DNA of 64,000 bases from Rhynchonema sp. JSB1_4. Its lineage: Eukaryota > Nematoda > Chromadorea > Monhysterida > Xyalidae. A program made the position numbers and the translations under genes. The stretch covers positions 1 to 64,000 of the forward strand of contig JASAMV010005088.1 in the NCBI GenBank assembly GCA_030248065.1, in the 5' to 3' direction. Under the pieces are notes generated by a model. The model did not search any database. It had not been told where the DNA came from and saw only the letters and a program-made list of their open reading frames with translations. Shown in pieces: positions 1-13,711 of the stretch (positions are counted from its first letter, which is position 1; each line of letters begins with the position of its first letter).

Positions 1-2112
1 ACGTGACCAAGAAAGGTCCGATCCGATCGTATTTCACCAAGTGTGTCACGGGGAAATAGCGGTCCCGAAGACAGCAGCCACTTCAATTGACATTTCGCTG
101 TAGCAGCGTAGGCGAAGCCTAAGCCCATGCCCAAGCCTAGGCCTAAGCCTGAGCCAGCTGACAAAGATATCAATAGCTGCCTTCAGTAACCGCTGTTTTG
201 TCCCCGCTGTTTTGTCCCGAGCCGTTCCGCTCACCGCTGTTCACTCAGTGTTGTCCTAACCGATCACCGAGTTTATATCGCTCACTGTTTTTGTGCTTTC
301 AAGCGGAGACTAGCAGTGTCATAATCAGACCTCGGCCCGAAGAGGGACAAGATTTCTTCTCCCCTCCCCTCCCCCCGATAGATTCAGGCTGGGAAAACAA
401 TTTGGTGGGTCAAACGGGTGCTCTGGTCGGGGAATCCGAATCTATTTGGTCACGTGACCCTTGGGGACTTTTTGGGGGTCGAAATTGAGTTGATACGTAC
501 GGCGCAGTGAAGATGTGGTGTGGAGTGAAAATCACGAGGAAGCCCTGCAACCAAAAGAACACACAGCATACACTCTTTTATAGTGAGCAGGCACTTTCGG
601 GCGCTGTTCGCTTTTCATGCTTGCCGGTGCCGAGATATGTTGTTGGTGATTTTGTTTTTGATTGTAACTTTGGAAACAGGGCCAACCAAATCTTTCAACA
701 AAAATGAGACAAAACATCAGAAAATACTCAGCAAACAAGTTCCAGAAAATAACGGCAAACTTAAAAATTGCAAAAATTTGCACTGGGTGCATATAGGCCT
801 AAGAGCGGTGTCTGCTGGAAGCGGACCCATCTCATCCCCAGTGCGTGCACCTCTACAACGTACGCCTCCTCGTGTGGTGTTGTTTCGCTTGTTGTGCTCT
901 TGCTTTACAGCGCGCACTCCTGTGGGCCACAGGAGCTGTGCTGAGCGGTCGTCTAAAGATTGCTTTTATTATTTAGGTGGGTCGGTGAAACAGAATGGTG
1001 TTGGTAGCGTTGCATAATTAATCAATACTGCTGCAGTGTGCCCATGTTTGTTCTTTGCGTGTGCAAACACACACACACACACAGTGAGCAGAGACAAGCA
1101 ATAATAATGCACGTGCATCTTGCTAGATCAGGGTGCCCCTTGCACACACATACAGCACACCTGTGTACTGCAGCCTGGTGGTGAGTAAATTTATGACCGT
1201 TTTGTGACTGATGCGTGTCACTTCAGTCTCAACTCCAGTTCAAACAGTGCACTCTGGAAAACTGTCAACCTTCCGCAGCCAGAAGAAACACTTCACAATT
1301 CAATTTCAATTTATTGTTTGCATCCAGTATCGACACACACATGACAGAAGTCACAACGACAAAAGTGTGAAGACGAATGCCAGAAAAAGATGAAAACTCA
1401 AATGAACCGGCACCTTGAAGTGACTTCACGACGAATATTCACAAAAGTGTAACATTTTCGCGCGCCACGCGCTCATGAGCGTATTTTGTGTAGTATTTGG
1501 CTTAAAATCGGCGAATTAAACATAAGCGCAAGATAAAAACGATTAATGTACACGCATCTTTCACAATTATCGCCGTACCTGTGATTTGAACAGGCAAGTT
1601 TTGTGACACGAAATCCCCATCAGCCGCTTGTTGAATGAGACTTCACCGCGAAATTTCACCGATTCCAGCATAATGCTCAACGGTGCTGGAGTCCGGCAGA
1701 ATTTACGTCCGAAGTAAGGTGTACAGTCCCCGGTTTATTCCTTTGCAGATGATTTATGCTTATGGACATAAAATGTCGTACCAGACTCAACTATGCAACA
1801 CCACATCTCTGCCTGCACTTCGTTTGTATACGTATATATACGTTTGTATACGTTCTTTGTTGAAGGATAATAATATGGCACGAGCAAAAAAGCTGGTCAC
1901 TGAGTACCACTGAATTAACGTGTGATTCCACACTGACGAGAAGTTGGCATGAGAATCACTATACTGTTAACCAATTTTATGATCTGCACTACGCTAGCCA
2001 ACATTTACCAAAGTCGACTTTGGTTAGCCGCATAATACAACGCAGCTGTAAGTCTGACCATCGATGATGACTCTGTAAGTAGTATGCGCATTTTGCACTG
2101 GAATTCAAACAG
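1..2112. other. Non-coding stretch, no gene recognised
   Basis: ORFs here are short, lack splice-consistent partners and resemble no family I know. Two simple-sequence patches are visible: a degenerate run built on AAGCCTA at about 113-160 and a CA dinucleotide run at about 1068-1083. Confidence 0.5.
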
Positions 2113-2520
2113 ATGTTGTGGACCGAAAAGTACCAGGACCGAAAAGCACCTGGACCGAAAGGTACCTGGACCGAAAAGTACCAGGACCGAAAGGTACCTG
2201 GACCGAAAAGTACATGGACCGAAAGGTACCCGGACCGAAAAGTACCTGGACCGAAAGGTACCTGGACCGAAAAGTACCTGGACCGAAACGTACCTGGACC
2301 GAAAAGTACCTGGACCGAAACGTACCTGGACCGAAAAGTACCTGGACCGAAAGGTACCTGGACCGAAAAGTACATGGACCGAAACGTACCTGGACCTAAA
2401 TGTACATGGACCGAAGGGTACTTGGACCGTAAAGTGAGTGGACCGAAAAGCACCTGGACCGAAAGGTTACATGGACCGAAAAGTCCTGTGGACCGAAAAG
2501 TACGCTGGACCGAAAAGATA
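2113..2520. repeat. 16-bp minisatellite, about 25 copies
   Basis: The unit ACCGAAAAGTACCTGG recurs with few substitutions (AAAG/AACG/AAGG, CCTGG/CATGG). Because 16 is not divisible by 3, the array reads as a 16-residue peptide repeat in all three forward frames, and one reverse frame is open as well. The openness follows from a unit without stop codons and is not evidence of translation. Copies become irregular after about 2410, where spacing changes by one or two bases. Confidence 0.93.
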
Positions 2521-3830
2521 CGGGCGCCCCCCAAAAACGCATACAATGGCACATGTCTTTAGTTTTCCGGCAGTGGTGGGTAATTACTGTGTGTAATAAT
2601 ACCCTTAGTTTCTCCTCGGAGTCTTTGAAATACTCACACCACGCGTTTGCAGCTTAAAAAGCTTCTGTGCCGCTTAAAAGATCGATTGCGTTTTTTGAAC
2701 TTGCAAATTTAGCTTTTCCGGCCTGTGAGAACTCCGGCAATTAATCATGTTTGATAGTAGACTTCTTTTTAAATTATGTGTCCATTTTAGCATACAGTTG
2801 CCGAAATACTCTGATATGCGGCTTAATGTTTTGTCTTTGAGAAGTACTTTTTGTTCCCTGGTTGCTTTGGAACAGTGAGTCAAGTGCACACGTTTATCGC
2901 AATGCGGTGGGCCCACGCTTCGTTCCGTTCAGTACCCAGTCCTAAGGCGTACTATAGTTTACTTCATTTCGCACTTCATTTCATGTGTCGCTATATAGCT
3001 CTGCTGCTAAGTTTTATTGTACCTACGGTATATACTTCGATATGTATGTATATGTACGTCAGGCTAAGTTGAACCATCGCTCAACTATAGGTATAAGCCG
3101 CAGCAAATTAGCGAACTACTGTAATGCGCATTCACACTTGGGGTCCTGCGCAATGCTCTGCATTTACGATCCCGCACTGTTGTTAATTTGGTCAAGTATG
3201 CTCTGAGTATGTATGTGTCTCTGGACTTTGCGGGCAGTATTTTCAATAGTTTGTGCATCTGGTGCCTTCCGCACTTTATGGCAAACGATTTTATCACAAA
3301 TACAAGTTTTGTCACTGAGTTAAAGAAGCGATTACGGGCACAATCATGTAACCGCGCTGGAATTGTAACATGTATCAGGAAAGCTGCGCACAAGTTTTGC
3401 ACTGTCCTGGCTCAAGCATTAACAGCATCTGACCGGACTTCTGGTTCGCTAGAAGCAGATCTGTGTGGTGTAACTGTCAGTTAAAGCTGTCACATATGTC
3501 TCTCACTCATAAGCTGACGGCATACATGTATTTGTTTTAAGCAACTTAGTTAACTGATTCTGAATCATTGCTGTCTTAAGCACCATGCAGAAGATGGAGT
3601 CACTCCCAGGTGTCGACACAACGTTTCGCCCTGTCTGCTGCTCTGCTCTAGAACAGCTATGTGGTTTCGCAGAAGTGGAGCCAGGCTTTTTTCTTGAAGA
3701 TTAAAATTTTTGAATGAGCAACGGAATAATGTACTATGGCGGCTGGTGGGAGGTGAGAAGGTGGAAATCTTATTCAAATTACTGTACATACATGTCTTTT
3801 AAAAAAACTTGAACACATATGTATTTTCAG
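2521..3830. other. Non-coding stretch
   Basis: No exon-like segment with splice sites or family resemblance is seen. The 5' exon of the gene beginning at 3831 may lie here, because the sequence just before 3831 is a good 3' splice site (pyrimidine-rich, ending TTTTCAG), but I could not identify it. Confidence 0.4.
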
Positions 3831-5623
3831 ATGCAACACTCTTGCAGGGTGCAAACGTGTCCAGAAAACCACGTGTGCTACAGTAACGGTCTCCTCACCG
3901 AATGCGTACCGTACCATCAATGTAACACTGTTGTTCTCCATTGTCTTTGCAGAATTGCAATCTTAAAACCACTCCTTCTTGCAGACACAATCAAACCATG
4001 CACGCAGAATCTGTGTCTGGCATTGTCATTGCCCGGGGATTGTCTGTTGATCCACGGTCAGCCACGGTGTTGCCTCGATACAAGTACGATGAAGGAATGC
4101 AGTGGTTGGTGGACTTTTAAGGTCAATGCTGCAGACCTGCTTCATGAGTGGGTTAGGAACGTTACAATTTGATTTTAGATGCTTTCCTGCAACGGTATCC
4201 ATCGGAGACGTCCCAGCTCGACTCCTATTATCACAGTGAAACGATAGCGTTTGGTGCGCAACAACGGGAGTATGCGGTTGGTCAGATTTTGCTGAAAGCA
4301 CCTAATCTGGCCAAATAATCATTATTAAAACAGTTTCAGACAGAAACCGGCGGCAATTCAATTCACTATTCGATCGGTGTCATATGCCTGATGGTTCTAT
4401 TCTTCATCGTCTCAATGACCTTACTGATCTGCGGTGCTCACAACTGGAGTTGTCGACTGGTAACAAGCAGGAGTGAATACGAGCGTTGGAAAGGTGCGTG
4501 TAACGCAGGGGGTTAATCGAGTGACGTTTCAGTAGCTGAACAGACAGAGTTCAAATCCTACCGCGCACTTTCAGAACAAGAAACAGCCGCTGCGCAGGCC
4601 GCACGTGAAGAACGGGAAAGACGAACAGAACAGAACGATCAAAGTAACCCAGAAGAAGTGCTGATCGCATCCAAGGGCGCTCGAGTGATGAATGGATACG
4701 CCGGTACGTGTCAGAATTCGAACCCCGCGCATTGGATGCACCAGATGTTGTCCACCAACCCACTAGGCCATCCATCAATGACGTCATCACTGTTGGACAA
4801 CGATATGATGGTTGACAAGAGCACGCATCGTGCGATCATCAATAGTGATTGTCGGGAACGGGAAGATCAAATGAAGAGATCCGTCCAGACAAGCAGCACT
4901 ACAACAACTCATTGTTCGGTACCAGGCATGGAGCTGATGGAAGGGTGAGTAGTGACGGGACGCATGCGTACACGGACCGGGCGCAGATCATGATTCATCA
5001 AATTTGGTAACCGGATAGGAAAGTGCATTTGGTGACACCGAAGCTTGTCCATGCCACTGACTTCGAGCGACGTAGTTGTCTGGCAAATGTGATTCGATAC
5101 CGGCTGGAATTGGTTGACCAGACTGCATCATCGCTTCCTGGAAGTTTCTTGTGGTCCAACGTTAACGAACAGGTATACAGTAGATTGGGATCCAGGCGAC
5201 GAGACTGGATGCCAAAGAAACTCTGACCTGGGTGAACTGGGTCGGAACGGTTCCGAAAATGCCGCACCTCAATTTTCGAAGTCTCGAGCACGCACAACAT
5301 AACAACTGGCACGCAATTTCTTACACCATCTAATGTTTCACAGCCCCGTCGAACTGGACAGCGACGAGTATTCAATGTCTGAGTCCACAGTCGTCTGTGT
5401 GGGCAGCGCAATCAATTCTGGTCGACTGGATTTGGACACACATCGATCGATCAACAATCAATCCCAATCGATAATTGTTGATCACCATGGAAATCGATCG
5501 ACTTTTATTGATTTGAATGTGTTCAACGGGAACAATAATGCTGCTACCAGATCCAGTCATTCGCAGGAACGGCAGACACCATTCTCAGCCGATGATATTA
5601 CGATGATACAGGCCAGGACTTGA
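3831..5623 (+). CDS. Type I membrane protein with Cys-rich ectodomain, multi-exon
   Basis: I do not recognise the family. Phase-compatible exons are 3831-3921, 3985-4101, 4179-4276, 4340-4493, 4533-4944, 5019-5153 (or 5172) and 5344-5623, giving about 428 residues. The first two exons encode a Cys-rich ectodomain (about 10 Cys, including CPENHVC and QPRCC), loosely EGF-like. The 4340 exon carries one strong hydrophobic segment (ICLMVLFFIVSMTLLICGA) followed by basic and aromatic residues. The 4533 exon is a charged, partly helical cytoplasmic stretch rich in E, R and Q. The last exon is Ser/Thr/Asn-rich. The first ATG directly follows a splice acceptor, so a 5' exon with the signal peptide is probably missing. 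The join between the last two exons is the weakest: the phase fits only with a poor donor at 5153. Confidence 0.6.
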
Positions 5624-6534
5624 CTTAATTCCATTCGACTGATTGAATGAGTCTGTTACTCCATCAACAACAATTTTGAGAATACCCTCAATTTTTTGTC
5701 TTTCTATTTTTTGGTAATAGTTTTGTGTACAGTATATTTCGTTTTATGTACAAACAACTACAGGTAAAGCATATGGTTCTGAACAAAATTGTTATTTGAA
5801 CTGAGCAGGGCAGCATTCGGTACTTTATGAGGCAAGACTGTACCAGTTGGTTTTGTACATTTTGTGCAGTTCGATCAACACCTAGGTATCAGCACCTATG
5901 TATTTTTAATTATCTTGAACAACTTGTTACTGCGTCATGAAATATTTTGGTTGCTACAGTATTATCCCTGAACTCAAAATTTGTGTGTGTTTTCCAAACT
6001 GCCCAAAAATGTTCGATTTCATATTTAGCTTTACACTTTATCTCGTTCACGTTTTTGTTTTGCCTTACACATTTCAAGAATAAACCTTTTCAGAAATATC
6101 TACTTGCAATGCAAATACGCGGTGAAAATTTACAGGACATTGGCATGGCATTGAAAAACATAACACTGTGCATTATAAATATACCTGGGACTTTGTTGGT
6201 CACCTGGCAAAAATTGGGAGTTCAAAAAGCCAGTTGAGCTTCTCTCAATGCGCGTACGTTGCTAATTTTACTTGCTCGACTGGATGACTGAGGTTGAGAT
6301 TGGACGAGGGCCACGTTTTTGTCACATAAACGGGCGAATTTGTATTTCTGCATACACACCTGCAAAGTGCAAAAAACAAACTAACTGACTCACTGGCCTT
6401 ACCCTGCGGCTAGCGTGCAGTTTGGTCAAACAACCCTGCTCTGTTGTTTTTGTGACTGACCAAAGACCCCACTGTCATTGTCACTGCAACTTAAACGTAT
6501 TCTGAAGTGCGCTGTTAACCGTTTGCAATTAAAA
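5624..6534. other. 3' flank and spacer before the satellite
   Basis: AT-rich sequence following the membrane-protein gene. No further exon, repeat family or RNA gene is recognised. Confidence 0.45.
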
Positions 6535-9500
6535 GCTGGGCTCGGGAATGTAGCACAGCCGCCTCTCGTGAATATGACACACCGACCATTCGTGTAGGTT
6601 GTCATTCGAAGCTTGTCTCGTGAATGTAGCACAGCGGCCTCTCGTGAATATGACACACCGACCACTCGTGTAGGTGCCATTCGAAGCTGGGCTCGTGAAT
6701 GTTGCACAGCCGCCTCTCGTGAATATGACACTCCAACCATTCGTGTAGGTAGTCAGTCATTCGAAGCTGGGCTCGTGAATGTTGCACAGCCGTCTCTCGT
6801 GAATATGACACACCGACCGTTCGTGTAGGTTGTAATTCGAAGCTTGTCTCGTGAATGTAGCACAGCCGCCTCTCGTGAATATGACACACCGACCACTCGT
6901 GTAGGTTGTCATTCGAAGCTTGTCTCGTGAATGTTGCACAGCCGCCTCTCGTGAATATGACACACCGACCGTTGGTGTAGGTTGTCATTCGAAGCTTGTC
7001 GCGTGAATGTAGCACAGCCGCCTCTCGTGAATATGACACACCGACCACTCGTGTAGGTTGCCATTCGAAGCTGGGCTCGTGAATGTTGCACAGCCGCCTC
7101 TCGTGAATATGACACACCGATTGTTCGTGTAGGTTGTAATTCGAAGCTTGTCTCGAGAATGTAGCACAGCCGCCTCTCGTGAATATGACACACCGACCAC
7201 TCGTGTAGGTTGCCATTCGAAGCTGGGCTCGTGAATGTTGCACAGCCGCCTCTCGTGAATAGGACACACCGACCGTTCGTGTAGGTTGTCATTCGAAGCT
7301 TGTCTCGTGAATGTAGCACAGCCCCCTCTCGTGAATATGACACACCGACCGTTCGTGTAGGTTGTCATTCGAAGCTGGGCTCGTGAATGTTGCACGGCCG
7401 CCTCTCGTAAATGTGACACACCGACCGTTGGTGTAGGTTGTCATTCGAAGCTTGTCTCGTGAATGTAGCACAGCCGCCTCTCGTGAATATGACACACCGA
7501 CCGTTCGTGTAGGTTGTCATTCGAAGCTGGGCTCGTGAATGTTGCACAGCCGCCTCTCGTGAATATGACACACCGACCGTTCGTGTAGGTTGTCATTCGA
7601 AGCTGGGCTCGTGAATGTTGCACAGCCGCCTCTCGTGAATAGGACACACCGACCGTTCGTGTAGGTTGTCATTCGAAGCTTGTCTCGTGAATGTTGCACA
7701 GCGGCCTCTCGTGAATATGACACACCGACCGTTGGTGTAGGTTGTCATTCGAAGCTTGTCTCGTGAATGTAGCACAACCGCCCGTCGTGAATATGACACA
7801 CCGACCATTGGTGTTGGTTGTAATTCGAAGATTGTCTCGTGAATGTTGCACAGCCGCCTCTCGTGAATATGACACACCGACCGTTGGTGTAGGTTGTCAT
7901 TCGTAGCTGGGCTCGTGAATGTTGCACAGCCACCTCTCGTGAATATGACACACCGACCGTTCGTGTAGGTTGTCATTCGAAGCTTGTCTCGTGAATGTAG
8001 CACAGCGCCTCTCGTGAATATGACACACCGACCGTTGGTGTAGGTTGTCATTCGAAGCTTGTCTCGTGAATGTAGCACAGCCGCCTCTCGTGAATATGAC
8101 ACACCGGACCGTTCGTGTAGGTTGTCATTCGAAGCTGGGCTCGTGAATGTTGCGCAGCCGCCTCTCGTGAATATGACACACCGACCGTTGGTGTAGGTTG
8201 TCATTCGAAGCTTGTCTCGTGAATGTAGCACAGCCGCCTATCGCGAATATGACACACCGACCATTCGTGTAGGTTGTCATTCGAAGCCGGGCTCGTGAAT
8301 GTTGCACAGCCGCCTCTCGTGAATATGACACACCGACCATTCGTGTAGGTTGCCATTCGAAGCTGGGCTCGTGAATGTTGCACAGCCGCCTCTCGTGAAT
8401 ATGACACACCGACCATTCGTGTAGGTTGCCATTCGAAGCTGGGCTCGTGAATGTAGCACAGCCGCCTCTCGTGAATGTGACACACCGACCATTCGTGTAG
8501 GTTGTCATTCGAAGCTGGGCTCGTGAATGTTGCACAGCCGCCTCTCGTGAACATGACACACCGACCATTCGTGTAGGTTGCCATTCGAAGCTGGGCTCGT
8601 GAATGTGGCACAGCCGCCTCTCGTGAATATGACACACCGACCATTCGTGTAGGTTGTCATTCGAAGCAGGGCTCGTGAATGTTGCACAGCCACCTCTCGT
8701 GAACATGACACACCGACCATTCGTGTAGGTTGTCATTCGAAGCTATGCTCGTGAATGTAGCACAGCCGCCTCTCGTGAATATGACACACCGACCATTCAT
8801 GTAGGTTGCCATTCGAAGCTGGGCTCGTGAATGTAGCACAGCCGCCTCTCGTGAATATGACACACCGACCACTCGTGTAGGTTGCCATTCGAAGCTGGGC
8901 TCGTTAATGTTGCACAGCCGCCTCTCGTGAATATGACACACCGATTGTTCGTGTAGGTTGTAATTCGAAGCTTGTCTCGAGAATGTAGCACAGCCGCCTC
9001 TCGTGAATATGACACACCGACCACTCGTGTAGGTTGCCATTCGAAGCTGGGCTCGTGAATGTTGCACAGCCGCCTCTCGTGAATAGGACACACCGACCGT
9101 TCGTGTAGGTTGTCATTCGAAGCTTGTCTCGTGAATGTAGCACAGCCCCCTCTCGTGAATATGACACACCGACCGTTCGTGTAGGTTGTCATTCGAAGCT
9201 GGGCTCGTGAATGTTGCACGGCCGCCTCTCGTAAATATGACACACCGACCGTTGGTGTAGGTTGTCATTCGAAGCTTGTCTCGTGAATGTAGCACAGCCG
9301 CCTCTCGTGAATATGACACACCGACCGTTCGTGTAGGTTGTCATTCGAAGCTGGGCTCGTGAATGTTGCACAGCCGCCTCTCGTGAATATGACACACCGA
9401 CCGTTCGTGTAGGTTGTCATTCGAAGCTGGGCTCGTGAATGTTGCACAGCCGCCTCTCGTGAATAGGACACACCGACCGTTCGTGTAGGTTGTCATTCGA

Positions 9501-12500
9501 AGCTTGTCTCGTGAATGTTGCACAGCGGCCTCTCGTGAATATGACACACCGACCGTTCGTGTAGGTTGTAATTCGAAGCTGGGCTCGTGAATGTAGCACA
9601 GCCGCCTCTCGTGAATATGACACACCGACCATTCGTGTAGGTTGTCATTCGAAGCTGGGCTCGTGAATGTAGCACAACCGCCTCTCGTGAATATGACACA
9701 CCGACCACTCGTGTAGGTTGTCATTCGAAGCTGGGCTCGTGAATGTAGCACAGCCGCCTCTCGTGAATATGACACACCGACCGTTCGTGTAGGTTGTCAT
9801 TCGAAGCTGGGCTCGTGAATGTTGCACAGCCGCCTCTCGTGAATATGACACACCGACCGTTCGTGTAGGTTGTCATTCGAAGCTGGGCTCGTGAATGTTG
9901 CACAGCCGCCTCTCGTGAATAGGACACACCGACCGTTCGTGTAGGTTGTCATTCGAAGCTTGTCTCGTGAATGTTGCACAGCGGCCTCTCGTGAATATGA
10001 CACACCGACCGTTCGTGTAGGTTGTAATTCGAAGCTTGTCTCGTGAATGTAGCACAGCCCCCTCTCGTGAATGTGACACACCGACCGTTCGTGTAGGTTG
10101 TAATTCGAAGCTGGGCTCGTGAATGTTGCACGGCCGCCTCTCGTAAATATGGCACACCGACCGTTGGTGTAGGTTGTCATTCGAAGCTTGTCTCGTGAAT
10201 GTAGCACAGCCGCCTCTCGTGAATATGACACACCGACCGTTCGTGTAGGTTGTCATTCGAAGCTGGGCTCGTGAATGTTGCACAGCCGCCTCTCGTGAAT
10301 ATGACACACCGACCGTTCGTGTAGGTTGTCATTCGAAGCTGGGCTCGTGAATGTTGCACAGCCGCCTCTCGTGAATAGGACACACCGACCGTTCGTGTAG
10401 GTTGTCATTCGAAGCTTGTCTCGTGAATGTTGCACAGCGGCCTCTCGTGAATATGACACACCGACCGTTCGTGTAGGTTGTAATTCGAAGCTTGTCTCGT
10501 GAATGTAGCACAGCCCCCTCTCGTGAATGTGACACACCGACCGTTCGTGTAGGTTGTAATTCGAAGCTGGGCTCGTGAATGTTGCACGGCCGCCTCTCGT
10601 AAATATGGCACACCGACCGTTGGTGTAGGTTGTCATTCGAAGCTTGTCTCGTGAATGTAGCACAGCCGCCTCTCGTGAATATGACACACCGACCGTTCGT
10701 GTAGGTTGTCATTCGAAGCTGGGCTCGTGAATGTTGCACAGCCGCCTCTCGTGAATATGACACACCGACCGTTCGTGTAGGTTGTCATTCGAAGCTGGGC
10801 TCGTGAATGTTGCACAGCCGCCTCTCGTGAATATGACACACCGACCGTTCGTGTAGGTTGTCATTCGAAGCTGGGCTCGTGAATGTTGCACAGCCGCCTC
10901 TCGTGAATAGGACACACCGACCGTTCGTGTAGGTTGTCATTCGAAGCTTGTCTCGTGAATGTTGCACAGCGGCCTCTCGTGAATATGACACACCGACCGT
11001 TCGTGTAGGTTGTAATTCGAAGTTTGTCTCGTGAATGTAGCACAGCCCCCTCTCGTGAATGTGACACACCGACCGTTCGTGTAGGTTGTAATTCGAAGCT
11101 GGGCTCGTGAATGTTGCACGGCCGCCTCTCGTAAATATGGCACACCGACCGTTGGTGTAGGTTGTCATTCGAAGCTTGTCTCGTGAATGTAGCACAGCCG
11201 CCTCTCGTGAATATGACACACCGACCGTTCGTGTAGGTTGTCATTCGAAGCTGGGCTCGTGAATGTTGCACAGCCGCCTCTCGTGAATATGACACACCGA
11301 CCGTTGGTGTAGGTTGTCATTCGAAGCTTTCTCGTGAATGTAGCACAGCCGCCCGTCGTGAATATGACACACCGACCATTGGTGTTGGTTGTAATTCGAA
11401 GATTGTCTCGTGAATGTTGCACAGCCGCCTCTCGTGAATATGACACACCGACCGTTGGTGTAGGTTGTCATTCGTAGCTGGGCTCGTGAATGTTGCACAG
11501 CCACCTCTCGTGAATATGACACACCGACCGTTCGTGTAGGTTGTCATTCGAAGCTTGTCTCGTGAATGTAGCACAGCCGCCTCTCGTGAATATGACACAC
11601 CGACCGTTGGTGTAGGTTGTCATTCGAAGCTTGTCTCGTGAATGTAGCACAGCCGCCTCTCGTGAATATGACACACCGGACCGTTCGTGTAGGTTGTCAT
11701 TCGAAGCTGGGCTCGTGAATGTTGCGCAGCCGCCTCTCGTGAATATGACACACCGACCGTTGGTGTAGGTTGTCATTCGAAGCTTGTCTCGTGAATGTAG
11801 CACAGCCGCCTATCGTGAATATGACACGCCGACCATTCGTGTAGGTTGTCATTCGAAGCCGGGCTCGTGAATGTTGCACAGCCGCCTCTCGTGAATATGA
11901 CACACCGACCATTCGTGTAGGTTGCCATTCGAAGCTGGGCTCGTGAATGTTGCACAGCCGCCTCTCGTGAATATGACACACCGACCATTCGTGTAGGTTG
12001 CCATTCGAAGCTGGGCTCGTGAATGTAGCACAGCCGCCTCTCGTGAATGTGACACACCGACCATTCGTGTAGGTTGTCATTCGAAGCTGGGCTCGTGAAT
12101 GTTGCACAGCCGCCTCTCGTGAACATGACACACCGACCATTCGTGTAAGTTGCCATTCGAAGCTGGGCTCGTGAATGTGGCACAGCCGCCTCTCGTGAAT
12201 ATGACACACCGACCATTCGTGTAGGTTGTCATTCGAAGCAGGGCTCGTGAATGTTGCACAGCCACCTCTCGTGAATATGACACACCGACCATTCGTGTAG
12301 GTTGTCATTCGAAGCTATGCTCGTGAATGTAGCACAGCCGCCTCTCGTGAATATGACACACCGACCATTCGTGTAGGTTGTCATTCGAAGCTGGGCTCGT
12401 GAATGTTGCACAGCCGCCGCTCGTGAATATGACACACCGACCATTCGTGTAGGTTGCCATTCGAAGCTAGGCTCGTGTATGTAGCACAGCCGCCTCTCGT

Positions 12501-13215
12501 GAATATGACACACCGCCCATTCGTGTAGGTTGTCATTCGAAGCTGGGCTCGTGAATGTAGCACAGCCGCCTCTCGTGAATATGACACACCGACCATTCGT
12601 GTAGGTTGTCATTCGAAGCTGGGCTCGTGAATGTAGCACAGCCGCCTCTCGTGAATATGACACACCGACCATTCGTGTAGGTTGTCATTCGAAGCTATGC
12701 TCGTGAATGTAGCACAGCCGCATCTCGTGAATATGACACACCGACCATTCGTGTAGGTTGTCATTCGAAGCTGGGCTCGTGAATGTTGCACAGCCGCCTC
12801 TCGTGAATATGACACACCGACCATTCGTGTAGGTTGCCATTCGAAGCTGGGCTCGTGAATGTAGCACAGCCGCCTCTCGTGAATATGACACACCGACCAT
12901 TCGTGTAGGTTGTCATTCGAAGCTGGGCTCGTGAATGTAGCACAGCCGCCTCTCGTGAATATGACACACCGACCATTCGTGTAGGTTGTCATTCGAAGCT
13001 GGGCTCGTGAATGTAGCACAGCCGCCTCTCGTGAATATGACACACCGACCACTCGTGTAGGTTGTCATTCGAAGCTGGGCTCGTGAATGTAGCACAGCCG
13101 CCTCTCGTGAATATGACACACCGACCATTCGTGTAGGTTGTCATTCGAAGCTGGGCTCGTGAATGTAGCACAGCCGCTTCTCGTGAATATGACAGATCGA
13201 CCATTTGTGTTGGCT
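6535..13215. repeat. 76-bp satellite array, about 88 monomers
   Basis: The monomer is 76 bp and is anchored by CTCGTGAATGTTGCACAG, CTCGTGAATATGACACACC and CGTGTAGGTTGTCATTCG, so it appears to be made of three related segments of about 25 bp. Two monomer classes alternate, one with GAAGCTTGTCTCG (contains a HindIII site) and one with GAAGCTGGGCTCG. Higher-order structure is plain: blocks repeat at 456 bp (six monomers, for example 9797 and 10253), at 1,824 bp (24 monomers, 7289 and 9113) and at 3,572 bp (47 monomers, 8125 and 11697). Monomers near both edges are more diverged. Long minus-strand reading frames arise only because a unit of this length has few stops and 76 is not a multiple of 3. 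They are not genes. Confidence 0.97.
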
Positions 13216-13342
13216 GCAGCACGTGAATGCATGAATGATTTGCATTATCAATTATTTATTGATTCCGGTAGAACTGTTCAACATCAACAATTTGCGACGA
13301 ACCGCATTGTCATATCACATGATCAAATTCATATCTAATCAT

Positions 13343-13711
13343 CTAACCAACATCGGTGGGCAACTCTAATTGAAATGAATCGTCGAAATCAGTCACCAAT
13401 GTAATAATGTCTTTGTCATCTCTATCACTAAGACCTTTCTTGTGGCGGCCAAGAACACACCTTTCAATTCGAAGTTGATAAGTGAACCAAGGTGCCGTTT
13501 GTTTTACTGTATTCATTTTGACATGCCACAGGCCTGTGAGAAATGCAGGTGTCATCAAACCCGAAAGTTTAAGAGTATAGAGTATTACCGCAGGATTGCT
13601 GCAGATGAGTAGATTTCGAAAGATATCAATTTTGTTACCTTGTGTTTGCCCATTGTCTGAATTTGGCACTTCAGTTTGGAAAGAGATGCAAAGGTTAGCT
13701 ATAATCTTCAC
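13343..13711 (-). other. Candidate exon or orphan ORF, function unknown
   Basis: A 122-codon open frame between the satellite and the arginine kinase gene. The last 75 residues have a mixed, protein-like composition (WHVKMNTVKQTAPWF, then an acidic tail). No neighbouring exon or family could be identified. It could be the 3' end of an unrecognised gene or chance. Confidence 0.2.

Noticed and set aside
113..160. Telomere-like CCTAAG run
   Set aside because: Degenerate, short and not at a sequence end in any demonstrable way; treated as simple sequence.
4545..4570. Second B-box-like match (GTTCAAATCC)
   Set aside because: It falls within a coding exon of the membrane-protein gene, and no tRNA cloverleaf surrounds it.
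6535..13215. CRISPR-like appearance of regularly spaced repeats
   Set aside because: The whole 76-bp unit is repeated with no unique spacers, in a eukaryotic context with intron-containing genes on both sides.
6602..13222. Dozens of minus-strand ORFs of 68-220 codons with repeated HIHERRLC-type peptides
   Set aside because: They are translations of the 76-bp satellite in every frame and share no splice sites or start context. The monomer simply has few stops.
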